DNA of 64,000 nt from Acidobacteriota bacterium (GCA_023384575.1 JAHDVP010000004.1:8426-72425), one strand, 5' to 3'. Shown: positions 1 through 8,036, counted from the first letter of the stretch. Translations and numbers: made by a program. The notes: generated from the sequence alone by a model not told the origin.

Positions 1-28
1 GGCTACAGGCTACAGGCTACAGGCGACA
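1..28. repeat. heptamer tandem repeat (GGCTACA)
   Basis: Three perfect copies of the 7-mer GGCTACA are followed by one variant, GGCGACA, and the array is cut by the window edge. It lies just past the stop codon of the first gene. A similar array (GGCTGCA twice, GGCTACA, GGCTACG) occurs at 24787-24814, and a one-and-a-half-unit trace in the opposite orientation lies near 14201. All are intergenic. Confidence 0.75.
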
Positions 29-53
29 AGCGGCCATCCGGATGTCGCTCCGT

Positions 54-425
54 CTACTTCCGGTCCGTCGGGCGGCTTCGCTCGTCGGCCGACGCCTCCG
101 GCGCCCGCAGGGCGTCGGTGGCGGCGCGCGCCACGCGTGGGTCGGGCGAGCGCGTCAGGCGCTCGAGCTCGGCGCGCAGCTCGCCGGGGGCGGCATCGCC
201 GATCACCGTGATCAACAGCGGCAGGTTGCGCGGGTGGGCGAGCTCCTCGCGCAGGTGCGGCGCCGCCCGACGTCCGCCACGCACGAGCCACATGGCCGAG
301 AGCGTCCTGGCCGTCTCGTCCGGCGAGGCGAGGCCGGCCACGAGCCGTCGTGCGGCCCACCGCGCCCCGGACAGGCGCCACACCAGGTTGGCCGCGAAGA
401 GGCCCGCGACCTCCGACAGCGTCAC
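54..425 (-). CDS. small HEAT-repeat-like protein
   Basis: This is a 123-residue helical protein. The segment SPDETARTLSAMWLVRGG followed by LREELAHP, ELRAELERLTRSPDP and RVARAATDAL has the paired-helix spacing of HEAT or Armadillo repeats. I chose the GTG at 425 because it overlaps the TGA of the upstream hydrolase gene by 4 bp (GTGA), which implies translational coupling. The hydrolase carries similar helical repeats in its N-terminal half, so the two proteins may act together. No catalytic motif is visible and the function is unknown. Confidence 0.6.
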   Translation of the reverse strand: MTLSEVAGLFAANLVWRLSGARWAARRLVAGLASPDETARTLSAMWLVRGGRRAAPHLREELAHPRNLPLLITVIGDAAPGELRAELERLTRSPDPRVARAATDALRAPEASADERSRPTDRK

Positions 426-1576
426 AGCTTGATCTTCTTGTCGACCCCGTGATCCTGCCAGACCCGCGGGTCGTGCGATGCGCCGTGGTCGAACCAGATC
501 GGCAGCACGATCTCCTTGATTTCGGGGTGGTTGAACCGCTGACCGCCACGGTCGGCCAGGATCACGAGGTCCAGACGGACCCGCACCGAGTAGACCGGGG
601 TCTTCACCCGCGTGAAATCGGGCAGGTACTTGTGCACGTGGACAGGGCAGCTGAGCAGCACCACCTTGCCGGCCTGCATGCCGAGCTGCGTCGCCCGCAG
701 GATCACGTTGGCCCCGTGGCTGTGTCCGAGGATGTCGAGGCCGCTCTCCTGGTGCATCCGCACCCAGCGCTCCAGGTCGACGGCGGCGACGTCGCGTGCG
801 CCGTCGGAGTACCGGCCGCTCCAGCGGAAGAAGTCGGGCTGATCGTACAAGTCTGACCGAAGGGCCTTGATGTGCGTGAAGAAGTCGCCGCCGGGCTGAT
901 ACCACGCGGCGTCGGTCGCAAAGGTGCCGTGCACCAGCGTCACGGTGTGCGACGGGCCGCGGCGTGCCGGGGCCCGGCGCATGCGCACCAGCCGGCGGAG
1001 CCCCGGGTGGTCGGGTTGAATGCGCGCGAGCGCGGTGGCCGCGACCTCGCGCTCGAGCGAGTCGGCACTCCTCAGCCCAGAGACGAGGGTGCGGACACAC
1101 CGTGCCGGGTCGGTCGTGATCGGATAGTAGGCTGCGGCCGCGGCAATGCGAACGAGCTCGCGGTCGTGCGACAGACAGACTTCCATCAGGCCCGCGGCGC
1201 TTTCAACGGTCGGCCTCTCGTACAACTGCCGGGCGCCCTCGGCCAGGACCGCGACCTGGGCCGACGCCGGGAGGGTGGGCGCGAAGCCGAGACGCCGCGT
1301 CGCGTGAGCCCGCGCCTCGCGCCGGGGAACGGGCGTACGCGAGGGCCGAAGACGAGGCACCGGAAACTGCGGGTCGTCTTCTGCGCCCGCCTCGGCCACC
1401 AGCGCCGCGCCGCGGGCCGCCCGCGCGAGTCCCGTCAGCGCTTCGTCGTCGCCCCGCAGCTGGCGGCCGAGCTTGAGGAGGATGGCCGCCTGAGACTGCG
1501 AGGACGTCTCACTGATCTCGGAGAACGCCCGGACGCCCTTGAGGGGCCTCGTGACATGGGGGTAGAAGTCGGACAT
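422..1576 (-). CDS. alpha/beta hydrolase with N-terminal helical repeats
   Basis: This is a 384-residue protein. Residues 1 to about 205 are helical with HEAT-like pairs (for example SHDRELVRIAAAAAYYPI and SLEREVAATALARIQPD). The alpha/beta hydrolase domain starts near VTLVHGTFATDAAWY, where HGTF forms an oxyanion-loop-like motif. The nucleophile elbow is LGHSHGAN (G-x-S-x-G), and a C-terminal DHGASHD segment could supply the catalytic histidine. There is no signal peptide, so it is probably cytoplasmic. Its substrate cannot be read from the sequence; esterase or lipase is the broad expectation. It is translationally coupled to the HEAT-like gene downstream. A copy of the dispersed repeat lies upstream of its start. 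Confidence 0.8.
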   Translation of the reverse strand: MSDFYPHVTRPLKGVRAFSEISETSSQSQAAILLKLGRQLRGDDEALTGLARAARGAALVAEAGAEDDPQFPVPRLRPSRTPVPRREARAHATRRLGFAPTLPASAQVAVLAEGARQLYERPTVESAAGLMEVCLSHDRELVRIAAAAAYYPITTDPARCVRTLVSGLRSADSLEREVAATALARIQPDHPGLRRLVRMRRAPARRGPSHTVTLVHGTFATDAAWYQPGGDFFTHIKALRSDLYDQPDFFRWSGRYSDGARDVAAVDLERWVRMHQESGLDILGHSHGANVILRATQLGMQAGKVVLLSCPVHVHKYLPDFTRVKTPVYSVRVRLDLVILADRGGQRFNHPEIKEIVLPIWFDHGASHDPRVWQDHGVDKKIKL

Positions 1577-1730
1577 GGCGTCCTCCTGCGCGAGTGGTCC
1601 GCTGACGTGTTCGTCGCTCAGCCCATGCTACACCCGCGCACGTGCCCCCGGCCGGCGATCGGCCTCGAAGACACGCTCGAGCTCGCGACCCGCGTCACGG
1701 TCCCGACTGCCAGGAGGATTCGCCGTGATG

Positions 1731-1825
1731 TCACCGATCACCGAGAAGACGGCGATCGTCATCGTACTGGCCGGCAGCCGCTGTCCGATAGCCGCAGGCC
1801 GAACGTCGGATTGGGCGCTAGCGCC
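1731..1825 (-). repeat. dispersed repeat, partial copy (5' part)
   Basis: Read on the minus strand, this segment shares a near-identical run (GCCGGCCAG, then ACGATGACGATCGCCGTC, then TTCTC and GTGATCGGT) with 7896-8024, together with the flanking CCCAATCC and TTCGGC blocks. It lacks the CTCACTGGGAGTGAG hairpin half. It begins with the palindrome GGCGCTAGCGCC and covers the stop codon of the diheme cytochrome gene. Confidence 0.7.
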
Positions 1826-2912
1826 GAGTCAGGGCGCGCGATGCCGGCCGCCCGGGGGCCAGGGCCTGAACGTCGTGCTCGACCCACGTCGTCAACAGGT
1901 CGATGGCCTCCTGATCGCGGACGACCGTGCCGAGCGGCGGCATCTGCGACGACGGCCGCCGCGAGTGCATGCGCACCAGGATGGCGCTCTGCTCGGGCGC
2001 GCTCGGATCGATGAGCACGCTCGTCCCGTCGGACCGGCCGGGAACCTGCCACTTCGTGGGTTGGCCGACGAGGCTCTGCGCCACGGCGTCGCCGTCCCGC
2101 AGCAGCGCGGGATAGCGCAGCGAGGGAATCGCGACCGAGAGGCTGTCGCTGCCGTCGTGGCACCCGCCGCAGTTGGCCGAGAGATAGCCGAGCACCGTGC
2201 GCGTCCGCGGATGGCTGGCGGCAATCCGGGGTGGGTGGTCGACGAGCCCAGGGGCCGCCGGCGAGAGGCGTCGCTCGTCGACCAGCGTCGCGAGCGTGAC
2301 CATGCCGGGCATCAACGGCTCCGCGTGAATGGCGTTCGGGTCGCGGTCGGTCGACAGCTGCAACGGGTTGAAGCCGAGCGGCGCCGTACGGCGTTCGCCG
2401 TGACAGGCCGCACAGTCGGCCCGCGACGGGATGCTGTGCCGCCGCCCCGGAGCCACCTCCGCGACGCCCCGCACGCCCTGCGGCGGCGCGAGCGTGGCGT
2501 CGGTGCCGTCCTCGTGCCAGACGTAGCTGCCCGCCACCCACCGCGAGGAGGACACCTTCCACAGCAGCCGCGTCTCGACCCTGCGGCCGTCGAAGGCGAA
2601 CTCCTTCCAGAACTTCGTGCCGGCGGGGAAGTCCCAGTCGTCCATGTTGGAGACGTCGATGGTCGTGCCCGGCGGCAGATACACCCATCGCGCTTTCGCG
2701 GCCCCATCGGTCCACAACGGGTACTGCGGCACGTACGGGCGGTTCTGGTCGGCGATGCCGTCCGGGCGCCCCGGGCCGTAGAGGCCGGTATCGACCAGCC
2801 GCTGCGGAAGCTCACCGGCGTCGGCCTCAGGACCGGTCGGCGTCCCCCCGGCCGCGACGATCGTGGCGACGACCGGGAGGGCGACGAGCCCGATGGCGAG
2901 GGCGCGTCTCAC
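1818..2912 (-). CDS. diheme c-type cytochrome, SO2930-like
   Basis: This is a 364-residue exported protein. The N-terminus has the signal-like stretch AIGLVALPVVATIVAAGG. Two CXXCH haem motifs are visible: CAACH near residue 183 and CGGCH near residue 262. A Met in SSQMPPLG could be a distal ligand. The architecture resembles the SO2930-family diheme cytochromes. The GTG at 2912 overlaps the TGA of the upstream cytochrome gene by 4 bp, so the two form a coupled operon, presumably for periplasmic electron transfer. The redox partner is unknown. The 3' end of the gene runs into a dispersed repeat. Confidence 0.8.
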   Translation of the reverse strand: MRRALAIGLVALPVVATIVAAGGTPTGPEADAGELPQRLVDTGLYGPGRPDGIADQNRPYVPQYPLWTDGAAKARWVYLPPGTTIDVSNMDDWDFPAGTKFWKEFAFDGRRVETRLLWKVSSSRWVAGSYVWHEDGTDATLAPPQGVRGVAEVAPGRRHSIPSRADCAACHGERRTAPLGFNPLQLSTDRDPNAIHAEPLMPGMVTLATLVDERRLSPAAPGLVDHPPRIAASHPRTRTVLGYLSANCGGCHDGSDSLSVAIPSLRYPALLRDGDAVAQSLVGQPTKWQVPGRSDGTSVLIDPSAPEQSAILVRMHSRRPSSQMPPLGTVVRDQEAIDLLTTWVEHDVQALAPGRPASRALTRR

Positions 2913-3496
2913 TGCTGCGACTCCGGCGGGTCGATGGGCGCCGGCACCCGGTTGCGCACCGGGGGGAGTGACTGCAGGTAGGCGAAGACCGCCCGCATGT
3001 CCTCGTCTGTCAGCGCCGCCACGCTGAAATAGGGCATGGGCGGCAACAGCGGACGTCCCTTGCCCTCGTGTCGTCCGGTCTTCATCGTGGCGATGAAGAT
3101 GTCCTCGGTCCAGAGCCCCAGGCCCGTCTCCGGGTCGGGCGTCAGATTCGCCGTGAAGCTCACGCCCCAGGGGCCGGCGAAGGCAGTGTTCGTTCCGGCC
3201 GCGCTCCAGACCCACGGCGCCTCGAGCCGCGCGGGCGGCGGCATGACGAGATCGGCCGGATGCCCCGTGAGCGCCCGCGACATGTCGGGTTCCGGCCCGT
3301 TCGGGCCTTCCTTCCAGGGCGTGTGGCAGTCGTGGCAGCTCATCGCGTTGACCAGGTACTCCCCGCGCTCCACCTGGGCCGCGCGTTCGCCGACCGCGCG
3401 TCCGACGTGCGGCGTGGTCGACACGGCGCGGGCCATGGCGCCGGCGAACAAGGACAGGGAGGCGGCGACGAGCAGCGTGGTCTTGGTGGTGGTCAT
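2909..3496 (-). CDS. monohaem c-type cytochrome
   Basis: This is a 195-residue protein with an N-terminal signal peptide (TTLLVAASLSLFAGAMARA). One haem-binding motif, CHDCH, lies near residue 54 in the context GEYLVNAMSCHDCHTPW. The C-terminal LPPMPYFSVAALTDEDMRAV and FAYLQSLPPV are typical of cytochromes that act as subunits of membrane dehydrogenases or as electron shuttles. It is the first gene of the two-cytochrome operon and is divergent from the PNPOx-like pair at 3642. The 145-bp intergenic region presumably carries both promoters. Confidence 0.85.
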   Translation of the reverse strand: MTTTKTTLLVAASLSLFAGAMARAVSTTPHVGRAVGERAAQVERGEYLVNAMSCHDCHTPWKEGPNGPEPDMSRALTGHPADLVMPPPARLEAPWVWSAAGTNTAFAGPWGVSFTANLTPDPETGLGLWTEDIFIATMKTGRHEGKGRPLLPPMPYFSVAALTDEDMRAVFAYLQSLPPVRNRVPAPIDPPESQQ

Positions 3497-3641
3497 GTCG
3501 GGTTCTCCTCGTGGGTGTCGAGTCGACGGTAGCGAATTCCCGGGGCGCGTGATGCTAAACTTCGCCTACCAATACGCTCACGAACACTGAAGGAACCCTA
3601 AGAGTTTCCTAACGGGCGACGGTTGCCCCCCCCCCGGCTCC
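3497..3641. promoter_or_regulatory. divergent intergenic region with C10 tract
   Basis: This region separates the cytochrome operon (minus) from the PNPOx-like operon (plus). It is less GC-rich than its surroundings around 3550-3615. It contains a weak inverted repeat (AGGAA and TTTCCT near 3592 and 3615) and a run of ten C residues at 3626-3635, which ends six bases before the ATG at 3642. No clear ribosome binding site precedes that ATG. The placement of the homopolymer raises the possibility of slippage affecting expression. Confidence 0.5.
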
Positions 3642-4100
3642 ATGATCGACTCCGGCCTGGCGGCGTTCCTCGAAGGCGGTCTCAGCATCCACCTCGGCAC
3701 GCGCGACGCGCACCTGCAGCCGAATGGCGTGCGTGCGGCGGCCCTGCGTGTCGAGGACGCTGGCACCCACCTCACGGTGTACGTCGCGAAGGTGGCCGCG
3801 GCCCGCGTGCTCTCGGACCTGCGGTCGAACGGGCAGGCCGCTGTCGTCGTCTGCCGCCCCACCGACGATCGGTCGTGTCAGGTGAAGGGCCACCTCGTGT
3901 CGGTTCGAACCGCACGCGCGGACGAGCGGGCGATCGTCGCGTCGCAATGGGACGGCTTCCTGGAGCAGCTGGCGCTCATCGGGATCCCCCGCGCGACGAC
4001 CGAGGGCTGGACGACCTGGCCGGCCGTCGCCATTCGCCTCCGCGCCACGGCGCTCTTCGATCAGACACCCGGGCCTGGAGCGGGGGCGCCGCTCTCATGA
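3642..4100 (+). CDS. pyridoxamine 5'-phosphate oxidase-like flavin protein
   Basis: This is a 152-residue protein with the split-barrel pattern of PNPOx-like and FMN-binding proteins: LEGGLSIHLGTRDAHLQP at the N-terminus, the beta strand LTVYVAKVAAARVLSDL, then QAAVVVCRPTDDRSCQVKG. It probably binds FMN or a related cofactor. The family is biochemically diverse, so a substrate cannot be assigned. Its TGA overlaps the ATG of the next gene (ATGA), and that gene also begins with a PNPOx-like domain, so the two products likely function together. A C10 tract lies immediately upstream. Confidence 0.75.
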   Translation: MIDSGLAAFLEGGLSIHLGTRDAHLQPNGVRAAALRVEDAGTHLTVYVAKVAAARVLSDLRSNGQAAVVVCRPTDDRSCQVKGHLVSVRTARADERAIVASQWDGFLEQLALIGIPRATTEGWTTWPAVAIRLRATALFDQTPGPGAGAPLS

Positions 4101-5563
4101 GCGTCACGCTCGAGTCGCTGGCGATCTGCTTCCAGGGGCTGCTGCCGGCCCTGCTCTTCACCTCGTCCCAGGACGGGGTGCCGAATGCCGCCTACTTGAG
4201 CCACGTCGACTACGTCGATCCGTCGCACGTGGCGTTGTCCTTTCAGTTCTTCAGCAAGAGCCGGCGCAACATCGAGGAGAACCCGTTCGCGCGCGTGATC
4301 GTGCTCGACCCCGACACGGGCCAGGGATGGAGCCTGCGGCTGAAGTACGTCCGCTCCGAGACCACGGGGCCGGTGTTCGAGCGCATGGATCTGCGCATCG
4401 AGGCCATTGCGTCGTACTGCGGTCTCAAGGGCATCTTCAAGCTGCGCGCGGCCGACATCTACGAGGTGCTCGACGTCGAGGCGGTTCCCGAGGAAAAGGG
4501 CACGCGTTGCGCGGAGCGCCACACGGCCCAGGCCAACCACCCCATCTTCACCATTCGGGCGCTTCAGGACTTCGGCGAGCGGATTCAGCGCGCCGACTCG
4601 CTCGAATCGCTCGTCGACTCGATCCTCGCCGGTCTCGAGGAGAGCTTCGGCTTCCGCCACTCGATGATCCTCGTGCCGGCCGAGGACGAGGGCGTGCTCG
4701 TCACGATCGCCACGCGCGGGTACGCCCACGACGGCGCCGGGGCCGAGGTCCGCGTAGGCGAGGGCATCTGCGGCATGGTCGCGGAGGCCCGCAAGCCCAT
4801 CCGGATCTCGGGGCTGATGCGCGGCATGCTCTACGCGATGGCGATGCACCGCCAGGCGCACGAGCCGTCGGGCCTGTCGCCGCGGTGGCGGATTCCGCTG
4901 CCGGGCCATGCCAACCCCGAGAGCCAGCTCGGCGTGCCGCTGCTCGTGCGCAACGAGCTCGTCGGCGTGTTGTGTCTCGAGAGCGAGGTGCCGTACCGCT
5001 TTCACGAAGAAGACAAGGCGTCGATCGAGCTGCTCGGCAGCTACCTCGCCATCGCCATCCAGAACATGCAGCTCCAGCAGCGGGCCGGCGAGGCGCTCGT
5101 CGAGGGCCTCGCAGCGGTTCCACCCGACGTGCCCGTCTCCGGCGGCCCTGAGCCCGGCATGGTCGTGGTGCCCGCGGATCGGATCGCGGGCTCGCCCCAG
5201 GGCGTCGCAGCGGCGCCGTCGCGCGCGACCGAACCGCGGCCAAGACGCGAGGTCGTCTACTACGAAGACGACGAGTGCATCCTCGTCGATGGGGAGTACC
5301 TCATCCGCAGTCTTCCCGCCCGCATCCTCTGGCGCCTGCTGACGACGTACGACGCCACCGGGCGGCTGGAGTTCACCAACCGCGAGCTGCGGCTCGACAA
5401 GTCGTTGAACCTGCCCGAGTGGAAGGACAACCTCGAGAGCCGGCTGCTGCTGTTGCGCCGGCGGCTCGATCAGAAGTGCCCGGACATCCGGCTGGTCCCG
5501 CGTGCGCGCGGGCGGTTCGCACTGGTACTCCAGAGCGACGTGGCGCTCTCTTCGAGGCCCTGA
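4097..5563 (+). CDS. PNPOx-like + GAF + putative winged-helix protein
   Basis: This is a 488-residue protein with three recognisable parts. Residues 1-140 resemble a PNPOx/FMN-binding split barrel (LLFTSSQDGVPNAAYLSHVD; VALSFQFFSKSRRNI). Residues about 160-340 form a GAF sensor domain (FGFRHSMILVPAEDEG; GEGICGMVAEARKPIRI; GVPLLVRNELVGVLCLESE). After a low-complexity linker, residues about 395-488 (ILWRLLTTYDATGRLEFTN; LESRLLLLRRRLDQKCPDI; RLVPRARGRFALV) look like a C-terminal winged helix-turn-helix. The whole suggests a flavin- or ligand-sensing regulator. The DNA-binding part is an inference. It is coupled by a 4-bp overlap to the PNPOx-like gene and lies opposite two cytochrome genes that it might control. 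Confidence 0.7.
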   Translation: MSVTLESLAICFQGLLPALLFTSSQDGVPNAAYLSHVDYVDPSHVALSFQFFSKSRRNIEENPFARVIVLDPDTGQGWSLRLKYVRSETTGPVFERMDLRIEAIASYCGLKGIFKLRAADIYEVLDVEAVPEEKGTRCAERHTAQANHPIFTIRALQDFGERIQRADSLESLVDSILAGLEESFGFRHSMILVPAEDEGVLVTIATRGYAHDGAGAEVRVGEGICGMVAEARKPIRISGLMRGMLYAMAMHRQAHEPSGLSPRWRIPLPGHANPESQLGVPLLVRNELVGVLCLESEVPYRFHEEDKASIELLGSYLAIAIQNMQLQQRAGEALVEGLAAVPPDVPVSGGPEPGMVVVPADRIAGSPQGVAAAPSRATEPRPRREVVYYEDDECILVDGEYLIRSLPARILWRLLTTYDATGRLEFTNRELRLDKSLNLPEWKDNLESRLLLLRRRLDQKCPDIRLVPRARGRFALVLQSDVALSSRP

Positions 5564-5772
5564 GTCCCGGTTGTCGGTGGTGGGCGGCGCCACGAGCCAG
5601 GCGTGTGCCGTGCGGCCCGCGGCGCTTGCCATTGTCGGGACGCTGTGTCAGCATCTTCGCCTCTCACAGATGAGGTGCGCAGTTGGCAGTGCGCGGCCGC
5701 GTCTTGTCGCGGAACCGGCACGCACTGCGCAGCGCGCCCCCGGTGACGGTCGAATCGGCAGAGGAGGACGCG

Positions 5773-6063
5773 ATGAAGTTCATGGTGACCTGGCGAGTCC
5801 ACTCCGACAAGCGGCACGAGTTGATGAAGCACTGGTGCACGCTGACCCCCGAGCAGCGAGCCGAGACGCCGCCCGGCGTCAAGCTGCTCGGGCGCTGGCA
5901 CAACGAAGCCGAGTTCACCGGGGTGGCCATCGTCGAGACGAGCGACACGGCGGCGCTGTCGCTGTTCCTGATCCAGTGGAACCACTCCATGGACATGGAC
6001 ATCGCTCCGGTCCTCGAAGACGAGGAATCGGCGGCGGTAGGGAGACAGGCTCTCGGTCTCTGA
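5773..6063 (+). CDS. DUF3303-type small protein
   Basis: This is a 96-residue protein matching the compact alpha-beta pattern of DUF3303 (MKFMVTWRVHSDKRHELM at the start, then GVKLLGRWHN and GVAIVETSDTAALSLFL, ending IAPVLEDEE). Members are small dimeric ferredoxin-like folds of unknown function. The ATG at 5773 has a good GGAGGA element seven bases upstream. It stands alone between the GAF gene and the DUF3011-type gene. The 209 bp upstream hold no gene that I can see. Confidence 0.8.
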   Translation: MKFMVTWRVHSDKRHELMKHWCTLTPEQRAETPPGVKLLGRWHNEAEFTGVAIVETSDTAALSLFLIQWNHSMDMDIAPVLEDEESAAVGRQALGL

Positions 6064-6172
6064 CGGGCTCCGAATCTGGTCGAGGCAGGGAGGCCCAGGA
6101 GTCGTGCTGGCAGTGCGCATTCGTCACGGCACGACTTCCGGGCGCCTCCCACGTGCCTGCAGGGGTGCGCTG

Positions 6173-7051
6173 ATGTCCGGAACGTCGAGGACGCCGGTCC
6201 GTCTGTTCGCCGTCACCGCGATCGCCCTGATGCCGGCGGCGTCGCCCCTGCACGCGCGCCAGCCGTTCGTGCCGCCCGACGACGTCCGCGCCATGATGCT
6301 CGAGGCGTGTCAGGTCGACGTGGCGCGCGACGTCGCCAACCACGCCCAGGGCCAGGGGTTCGGCTTCGGGGCGAACGCCACGCTCGACGCGGACACCGTG
6401 AGCTTCGTGCAGGACAGGCGTGACCGCATCCGATTCGAGGGCGCCGGTGAGTTCAGGTACGGCGCGGAGTACCTGCCGCAGCCGATGACGTTCTCCTGCG
6501 AGTGGGACCAGAAGAGGAACCGGCTGCGACGGGGCAGCTACCGCATCGCGAAGGACGCCGACACCACCGCGCTCCCGCCCGACAAGGCTGCGGCCGTCGA
6601 GGCCTGCAAGCGTGGCGTCCGCTCGAACCTGGAGGAGATGGCCCGCCGCCGCAGCTACTGGAGCCCGACGCTGGAAGTGCGTCCTGGCGTGCGCTTCGGG
6701 GAGGCGGCGCGAGGACTCCTGTTGACCGGCGAGGCGACCTACAAGCTCGACAACGTTCAGGAGAAGGAGACGGTGATCGGGTACCGCTGCGTGTGGGACG
6801 CCGAGGGTGCCAGCGTGGTGGATCTGCAGACCTCCCGTCGGGACTCGTGGCAGCGGGATCTCGGGACGGTGACCTGCGAGTCGCGCAACCGCGCGCGCCG
6901 GACGTGCAGCGCCCCGGTGCGCGGATCGGTGCGCGTACGGTCGAACCTGAGCGACACCCGCTGCGCCCAAGGCGTCAACTGGTCGTGGTCGTCACGCGAG
7001 ATCGTCGTCTGGGACGGCTGCCGCGCCACCTTCGAGTTCGAGATGCGCTGA
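6173..7051 (+). CDS. secreted protein with DUF3011-like C-terminus
   Basis: This is a 292-residue exported protein. A signal peptide is visible (VRLFAVTAIALMPAASPLHA). Several conserved cysteines occur in the mature part (MLEACQVDV, TFSCEWD, VEACKRG, YRCVWD). The last 60 residues (VTCESRNRARRTCSAPV; VRVRSNLSDTRCAQGVNWS; IVVWDGCRATFEF) match the DUF3011 pattern of cysteine-rich, probably extracytoplasmic domains. Its function is unknown. A strong 12-bp stem terminator follows at 7079. Confidence 0.7.
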   Translation: MSGTSRTPVRLFAVTAIALMPAASPLHARQPFVPPDDVRAMMLEACQVDVARDVANHAQGQGFGFGANATLDADTVSFVQDRRDRIRFEGAGEFRYGAEYLPQPMTFSCEWDQKRNRLRRGSYRIAKDADTTALPPDKAAAVEACKRGVRSNLEEMARRRSYWSPTLEVRPGVRFGEAARGLLLTGEATYKLDNVQEKETVIGYRCVWDAEGASVVDLQTSRRDSWQRDLGTVTCESRNRARRTCSAPVRGSVRVRSNLSDTRCAQGVNWSWSSREIVVWDGCRATFEFEMR

Positions 7052-7078
7052 GTGCCCACGCGGGGCGAGAGCGCTCCT

Positions 7079-7113
7079 GGTCTCCCGCCGAGTGAGGACT
7101 CCGGCGGGAGACC
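7079..7113. terminator. bidirectional hairpin terminator
   Basis: A perfect 12-bp inverted repeat (GGTCTCCCGCCG and CGGCGGGAGACC) with an 11-nt loop sits between two convergent genes that end at 7051 and 7123. It lacks a T-tract, as is common in high-GC genomes. Confidence 0.75.
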
Positions 7114-7122
7114 GCCCGACGA

Positions 7123-7854
7123 TCAGCGGGCCCTGGAGACCGCCAGCGCCTCGGCCACCGCCCAGACATCCGGAAAGCGCTCGCAGTCGACGTCTGGCCA
7201 ATCGTCGTACGGGTCGAGCAGCACGGCGTGCACGCCGGCGCCGCGCGCGCCCGCGACGTCGGCATGGTACAAATCGCCGACGTGCAGCGTGCGCCCCGCG
7301 TCGGCGCCGCACAGCGCCAGGGCGTGGTGGAAGATCCGCGGGTCGGGCTTCTCGAACCCGACGAGCGCCGAGTCGACGACCGCGTCGACGTGACGGCGCA
7401 GGCCGGCGGTCTCGAGGCTGTGTTCGGCCGTCCCGTCGGAGTTGCTGACGACGAGCAGCCTGAGGCCGAGGGCGCGGAGCCGCTCGAGCGCCTCGGGCAC
7501 ACGAGGCATCACCGATCGCCACAACGCGCTCGCGCGGCCGCCAGGGCGCAGCACGGGCCGGAGTTCGTCGGCGAGCGCCGCGAGTTGCCCGACTCCGGCC
7601 GCGTGTGCCCCGTCGAGCCTGGCGAAGATCGCGGCGAGGTAGCGGCCGAAGAGATCGACCCCTGGTTCGACCCCCTCCACGAACAGTTGTCGCGAGTAAC
7701 CGGGTCGCGCGGCCGCCTCGGCCCGGCGCAGGGCCTCGGCCGTCACGGAGAGACCCCGCCGATCGAGCTCGTCGGCCACCCAGTCGAAGTCAATCGAGAT
7801 CAGGGTGTTGCCGACGTCGAGGAAAACGGTGTCGATCGTGTCGTAGGGCACCAC
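7123..7854 (-). CDS. HAD-superfamily hydrolase (HAD-IA type)
   Basis: This is a 243-residue protein with ordered HAD motifs. Motif I is FLDVGNTL, where the nucleophilic Asp is present but the usual second Asp is Gly. Motif II is VVSNSDG, motif III is EKPDPRIF, and motif IV is HVGDLYHAD. A helical cap domain lies between motif I and motif II. The DxGNT form is seen in HDHD3-like members, so phosphatase activity may be altered or absent. Two adjacent GTG codons are available; I chose 7854 because GGGAGGTGG lies about seven bases upstream. The dispersed repeat lies between this gene and the amidohydrolase. Confidence 0.8.
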   Translation of the reverse strand: MVPYDTIDTVFLDVGNTLISIDFDWVADELDRRGLSVTAEALRRAEAAARPGYSRQLFVEGVEPGVDLFGRYLAAIFARLDGAHAAGVGQLAALADELRPVLRPGGRASALWRSVMPRVPEALERLRALGLRLLVVSNSDGTAEHSLETAGLRRHVDAVVDSALVGFEKPDPRIFHHALALCGADAGRTLHVGDLYHADVAGARGAGVHAVLLDPYDDWPDVDCERFPDVWAVAEALAVSRAR

Positions 7855-7895
7855 GGGTGATGGCCACCTCCCACAGTCCGGCACGCGCGGACGTC

Positions 7896-8024
7896 CATTA
7901 GCCCCAATCCGGAATTCGGCTTGCGACTGCCGGCCAGCGTCCACCGGCCAGCACGATGACGATCGCCGTCTTCTCCGTGATCGGTACCCTCACTGGCAGT
8001 GACGCGAAGGCCAGTCGTTCAATC
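7896..8024 (+). repeat. dispersed repeat, longest copy
   Basis: This is the most complete copy of an unassigned intergenic repeat. In order it has CCCAATCC, TTCGGC, TGCCGGCCAGC, CCGGCCAGCACGATGACG, ATCGCCGTCTTCTC, GTGATCGGTACC, the hairpin CACTGGCAGTG, then GCGAAGGCCAGTCGT and CAATCC. The first half recurs at 1731-1825 (minus). The second half recurs at 14151-14194 (plus) and 54912-54959 (minus). It ends 13 bp before the end of the amidohydrolase gene. Confidence 0.8.
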
Positions 8025-8036
8025 CGACCCGGGCGT

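Noticed and set aside
4061-5632. 523-codon minus-strand reading
   Set aside because: It is antisense to the PNPOx-GAF gene and rich in Arg/His with no recognisable domain.
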